Shown: piece by piece, positions 32,509 to 35,878 of the stretch
Position numbering within the stretch: the first letter of the stretch is position 1
Layout: each line of letters opens with the position of its first letter
NCBI RefSeq assembly: GCF_002005565.1
Contig: NZ_BDJC01000066.1
Coordinates: 1-35,878, forward strand
Origin: Streptomyces sp. JHA26
GTDB taxonomy: Bacteria; Actinomycetota; Actinomycetes; Streptomycetales; Streptomycetaceae
Reading direction: 5' to 3'
DNA: 35,878 nt
Translations under genes and position numbers: made by a program
The notes under the pieces: generated by a model
What the model saw: only the letters and a program-made list of their open reading frames with translations
Told to the model about the DNA's origin: nothing
Database searches by the model: none

Positions 32509-35204
32509 GGGGTGTTCTCCTCGGTGCGGCGGGAGGTGGTGAAGGTCTCCACGGACAGCTCGGCGACATGGCCGCCGCGCTCGGACACGACGTGCAGCCC
32601 GTCCTCCGCGGGCAGCATCTCCCGCAGCTCGACGCGGTCCTCGGGCGACTTGACCAGCGACTCGAGGGCGGTCAGCGACAGGGGGCTGTCGAAGTCGACG
32701 TACTGCGGCTTGGCGCCCGCCCCGCCCCTCGGACCGCCGGAGACGGTGGCGAAGACCCGGGCCGGCAGGCCGTGTTCGTGACGCCAGCGACGCCAGGCCA
32801 GGAACGCCTCCGCCTCCCCGGTGCCGGGCGGAGCCGACGGCAGGAACGCGGCGGTCGTCGACCAACTGCGGCGCGCGAGGACGAGGTTGCCGTGCCGGAC
32901 CCGGGGCCTGCGGGTGACGCCGAGGTGGGCCGGGCCGTCCGGGACGCCCGCCCACACGTCCAGCGGCGCCATGGACGTCGGCGACAGCAGGAGCAGCGTG
33001 CGCGGGATCTCCGGCAGCGCGAGCGGCACCAGGTAGCCCAGGTACACGGGGATCACCTCGAGGTCCAGGCGCGCGGACCGCAGCACCAGCCGGTCCTCGG
33101 CCTCGTCGTGCTCCAGGCGCAGGTCCGCCAGGTGGATGCGGCGGTCCTCGGGCACGCTGCTCGCCTCGCCGGGACACACGATCTGGTAGTCGGTCAGGCG
33201 CCCGTGCAGGTTCAGGTTGCTGGTGACGGGGCCGCCGGTCAGCTCGGCGAGGACCGCGCCGGGCGGGGTGAGCCGGACGGCCTGCTCCCGCAACGGCCCG
33301 CTGATGCCGGGACCGTCGTCCCAGACGTGGGTGAAACGGCTGAACGGGAACGACAGCCCGCCGTAGGAGCGGTTGAGCACCAGCAGCGGCTCACCGTCCT
33401 CGGAGGTCACCTGGAGGTGGTGGCTCTGCGGGGTGAACGGCAGTTGCGCGGCGTCCAGTTCGGCCGCGACCCCGGCGAGGTCCTCGTCCTCCAGGACGAC
33501 GTCGGCGGCGCCGGAGTGCTCCGCCCACAGCGCGCGCATCCGGCCGATGAACGCCCGCCGCCCCCGGTCCAGCGCCCTGATCTCCTCCAGGCCCAGCCAG
33601 TTCTCCTCCGGGACGTAGTCGCCCCGCTCGTCGAAGGGGACGCGCTTGGCGGTGAAGGAGAGGTACTGGTCGAAGAAGTCCTCGTGGAAGTCGTGCACGA
33701 GCCCGAGCAGGTCCTCGCACCGGCCGCCCCTGCCGTGACGGGCGAGGAAGAACCCCTTGAACGTCAGCCGCTGCGGCAGCGTGAGGTCGAACGCCGGCAG
33801 GACCCGCTCCACCGACCGCAGCGCCCCGCCGTCGGCGCCGGTCCAGGCGCCCAGCCCGCACGTCACGTCGTCGCCCGCGTCGGCGTCCTCGTAGAGCAGC
33901 GTCTGCGGCAGCGCGGCCTCCTCGGCGCCGAGCAGGCGTTGCGCGCCGCCCAGGCAGGCGCGCAGCCGGCGCAGCGACAGCGCCCGCCCGACCGTGTCCG
34001 CGTCCGGGAACGCGTCGAGCAGCGACACCGCCGTGTCGAGCGCCCCGGCGAGTTCGCCCGCCCAGGGGCGCTCCAGGTCCCGCAGGGCCCGCTGGAACGA
34101 GCGCAGCGGGTCCGCGGCGTGCACGTCGGTGTCCAGGCACGGCACGCGGATCATGCCGAGCTGCAGCAGCGCCGCCACGTACGACTCGGCGAGCCCGGCG
34201 TCCGCGTCGTACTCGGCGCGCAGCCAGTCGACCAGCTCCCGGTAGCGCAGCTCCCGCTCGCCGAGCAGCGCGATGAGCCGGTCCAGGGTGCCGCTGCGGC
34301 GCAGGAAGAACAGCCGGTCCTTGACCGCGTCGAAGGTGACCGCCGCGTCGTCGTCGCCGGTGGTGACCCAGCGCCGCACGTACCGCACCCGCTGCTCGTC
34401 GCCGCCCCAGCCGGAGGCCAGCCGCACCGGCAGGTCGGCGCGGAGCGCGGGCGCGGCGAGGATCTGCTCCGCGAAACGGGCCAGCACCACGACGTTCAGC
34501 CGCACCCGGCCCCGCCACGTGTCGCGGATCCGCACGGACGGGTCGTCGCCGTCGGTGAACGTGCCGAGGGCGACGCCCGTGAACGTGCTGAAGGGGCTGG
34601 TCTTGCAGGCCGTCCGGTACAGGTACGACAGCACCGAACGCTCCACCTTCCGCAGCCGCTTGTCCGGCCGCCGGTCCGCGCCGAGCCGCACGTACGGCTC
34701 GAGCCGGCCCTCCAGCGTCGGTGAGGCCAGCAACAGCCCGTGCCGCAGGCGTTCCTCGTCCAGCAGCGACCGCAACGCGGCTCGAGCTGCGCCGAGTTCA
34801 CCGTCGAGCAGTGACTCCCCCCGCAACCGCAGCGCGTCCAGCGCGTGCCGCGCGGCGAGCCACTGCCCGGTCGCCTCGCCGAGGGCCGGGTCCAGCGCGT
34901 CGATCAGGCCGAGCGCGGGCGTGGCCGCCCTGGGGAGACGGTTGTTGAACAGGTCGCGGCGGAACGTGAGGAGATCGCGGCGGCGCCCGTCGCCGGGGAA
35001 GGCCCGGTCGGCGGCCGGCACCAGCGCGTGCAGCGCGTCGCTCAGCTCACCGCCGCGCTCCCGCAGCTCCCGCTCGGCCCCCAGCACCTCGTCGGCCCAG
35101 CGGGCGGTGTCCGGGCAGCGCAGGCCGCGCACGGTCTCGACGGGCAGGCCCGCCACGCGCAGCAGGAAGCGCCGGCCGGGCTGCCAGTGGGTTCTTCCGG
35201 TCAT
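32496..35204 (-). CDS. LanB-type dehydratase, tRNA-Glu-dependent glutamylation domain
   Basis: A 902-residue lantibiotic dehydratase N-terminal-type protein. These enzymes use glutamyl-tRNA to glutamylate Ser/Thr of the precursor, the first half of dehydration. Family segments are visible: KTSPFSTFTGVALG near residue 195-215 (in the tRNA-handling region), LPQRLTFKGFFLARHG around 475, FDQYLSFTAKR, and RNSY/SFPFSRF-like stretches in the C-terminal third (LVLNRSYGGLSFPFSRF). The elimination domain is not attached; it is probably supplied by the next gene, as in goadsporin and thiopeptide systems. The ATG at 35204 has AGGGGG six bases upstream and starts 12 bases after the SagB-like stop. Confidence 0.93.
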   Translation of the reverse strand: MTGRTHWQPGRRFLLRVAGLPVETVRGLRCPDTARWADEVLGAERELRERGGELSDALHALVPAADRAFPGDGRRRDLLTFRRDLFNNRLPRAATPALGLIDALDPALGEATGQWLAARHALDALRLRGESLLDGELGAARAALRSLLDEERLRHGLLLASPTLEGRLEPYVRLGADRRPDKRLRKVERSVLSYLYRTACKTSPFSTFTGVALGTFTDGDDPSVRIRDTWRGRVRLNVVVLARFAEQILAAPALRADLPVRLASGWGGDEQRVRYVRRWVTTGDDDAAVTFDAVKDRLFFLRRSGTLDRLIALLGERELRYRELVDWLRAEYDADAGLAESYVAALLQLGMIRVPCLDTDVHAADPLRSFQRALRDLERPWAGELAGALDTAVSLLDAFPDADTVGRALSLRRLRACLGGAQRLLGAEEAALPQTLLYEDADAGDDVTCGLGAWTGADGGALRSVERVLPAFDLTLPQRLTFKGFFLARHGRGGRCEDLLGLVHDFHEDFFDQYLSFTAKRVPFDERGDYVPEENWLGLEEIRALDRGRRAFIGRMRALWAEHSGAADVVLEDEDLAGVAAELDAAQLPFTPQSHHLQVTSEDGEPLLVLNRSYGGLSFPFSRFTHVWDDGPGISGPLREQAVRLTPPGAVLAELTGGPVTSNLNLHGRLTDYQIVCPGEASSVPEDRRIHLADLRLEHDEAEDRLVLRSARLDLEVIPVYLGYLVPLALPEIPRTLLLLSPTSMAPLDVWAGVPDGPAHLGVTRRPRVRHGNLVLARRSWSTTAAFLPSAPPGTGEAEAFLAWRRWRHEHGLPARVFATVSGGPRGGAGAKPQYVDFDSPLSLTALESLVKSPEDRVELREMLPAEDGLHVVSERGGHVAELSVETFTTSRRTEENTPCPS

Positions 35205-35216
35205 GGCTGCCCCCTG

Positions 35217-35878
35217 TCAGACGATGTCGGAACGGAAGTCGGCGGGCTCCGGACGCTCGTTGCCGAGCAGCATGATCAGCAGGGGCGCCTCCCCGGTGTC
35301 CGCCAGCCCGAGCTCCTCGACGTAGGAGACGTTGTCGAAGCCGAGGGCGACGCCGGCGCCCAGCCCGAACACCGCCGCGGCGGTGTAGAAGGTCTGCGCG
35401 ATCGCCCCGACCGTGGCGTTGACCAGCAGGTAGCCCCGGTCGCCGACGGCGTCGAGCACCGCCGTCGTGCGCACGGTGGGGACCACGACGGCACCGGCCT
35501 GTTCGAGGTTGTAGTTGGACAGGAAGTAGTTCCGCTGCAGGAACGAGCCCGGCGCCCCCGCCGTCACCAGCCGCAGGGTGTGCGTGTCCGGCTCGTAGGC
35601 GTACGCGCCCGGCTCGACGCCCTCGACGTGGTTGACGAAGGCGTACAGCCGCGCCAGCCCCGGCGTGCCCTCGGGCTCGGCGCCCGCGCAGGGCCGTGCC
35701 CCGGCGCACGCGGCGAGCGTCGTCGCGAGCTGCGCCGCCGTCACCGGGACCGACGCGTCGAACCGCCCGAAGCTGCTGCGCCGCGCCCGTACCGCGGTCC
35801 GCACGTCGACGTCGGGGAACGCGGCGGGCGGCAGCGCCAGGGGATCCGCGCCCCCCCGCGAGCGGCGCGGGCGCGCAG
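35217..35878 (-). CDS. SagB-type azoline dehydrogenase (5' end beyond window)
   Basis: The final 220 residues of a nitroreductase-fold FMN enzyme. LALPPAAFPDVD followed by VRTAVRARRSSFGRF is the usual entry into the SagB/nitroreductase catalytic domain. NYFLSNYNLEQAGAVVV, NATVGAIAQTFYTAAAVFGLGAG and FDNVSYVEELGL follow, ending in LIMLLGNERPEP and a short tail. SagB enzymes oxidise azolines made by the YcaO cyclodehydratase to aromatic thiazoles/oxazoles. The frame is open to the window edge, so the true start and any N-terminal fusion lie outside. It is the first visible gene of the minus-strand RiPP operon. Confidence 0.9.
   Translation of the reverse strand, partial: ARPRRSRGGADPLALPPAAFPDVDVRTAVRARRSSFGRFDASVPVTAAQLATTLAACAGARPCAGAEPEGTPGLARLYAFVNHVEGVEPGAYAYEPDTHTLRLVTAGAPGSFLQRNYFLSNYNLEQAGAVVVPTVRTTAVLDAVGDRGYLLVNATVGAIAQTFYTAAAVFGLGAGVALGFDNVSYVEELGLADTGEAPLLIMLLGNERPEPADFRSDIV

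Noticed and set aside
32568..34724. A 718-codon plus-strand frame over the LanB gene
   Set aside because: Shadow frame; Arg/Val/Gln-rich and without homology that I can see.
1..35878. tRNA, rRNA, CRISPR arrays, insertion sequences and integrase/att sites
   Set aside because: None could be recognised by eye on either strand; no transposase or regularly spaced repeat-spacer pattern was found.

Overview
The window is high-GC actinobacterial DNA, almost certainly from a Streptomyces chromosome. The evidence is strong GC3 codon bias, ATG/GTG starts with GGAGG-type ribosome binding sites, many ATGA/GTGA stop-start overlaps, and families typical of the genus (a SepF-like protein, DUF6099, DUF5999, DUF6299, an RsbW-like ATP-binding protein). 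All calls come from reading the sequence; no database search was run.

Layout. (1) 1-6.1 kb: a large FAD/Fe-S oxidoreductase that runs off the left edge (minus strand), then a SepF-like protein, an AAA-type ATPase translationally coupled to a MazG-like pyrophosphohydrolase, and a DUF6099 protein. (2) 6.2-11.4 kb: an F420-dependent LLM oxidoreductase followed by the two-gene RNA repair cassette hen1-pnkp, with strong terminators on both sides of the cassette. (3) 11.5-15.4 kb: arginine catabolism, with arginine deiminase, ornithine carbamoyltransferase (preceded by tandem 20-nt repeats that look like ARG boxes) and an APC-family amino acid permease. No carbamate kinase is present. (4) 16-23.6 kb: a CoA-dependent aromatic acid catabolic island containing an enoyl-CoA hydratase, a fused flavin monooxygenase/Old-Yellow-Enzyme protein, a PaaX-type repressor, an aryl-CoA ligase, an acyl-CoA dehydrogenase and a Rid-family protein. 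The fusion protein together with the ligase suggests 2-aminobenzoate (anthranilate) degradation via anthraniloyl-CoA. (5) 23.5-26.2 kb: small DUF genes, a remnant of a dienelactone hydrolase, and an M20 amidohydrolase. (6) 26.3-35.9 kb: a RiPP gene cluster that runs off the right edge.

The RiPP cluster is the accessory highlight. A 58-residue precursor (plus strand) ends in a core made almost only of Ser, Thr and Cys. Facing it is a compact minus-strand operon in the order SagB-like azoline dehydrogenase (partial), LanB-type glutamylating dehydratase, SpaB_C/thiopeptide-type protein, M50 metalloprotease, ABC ATPase, ABC-2 permease, and a fused cyclodehydratase with a YcaO domain ending in a PxPxP tail. 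Together these would cyclise Cys/Ser/Thr to azoles, dehydrate Ser/Thr, cut the leader and export the product: a thiopeptide or linear azole/dehydroamino-acid peptide. Only one SpaB_C-type protein is visible, so pyridine formation is unproven. The precursor promoter region carries a perfect 24-bp inverted repeat built from four CGCTGTC heptamers, and two tandem hairpins separate the precursor from the convergent operon.
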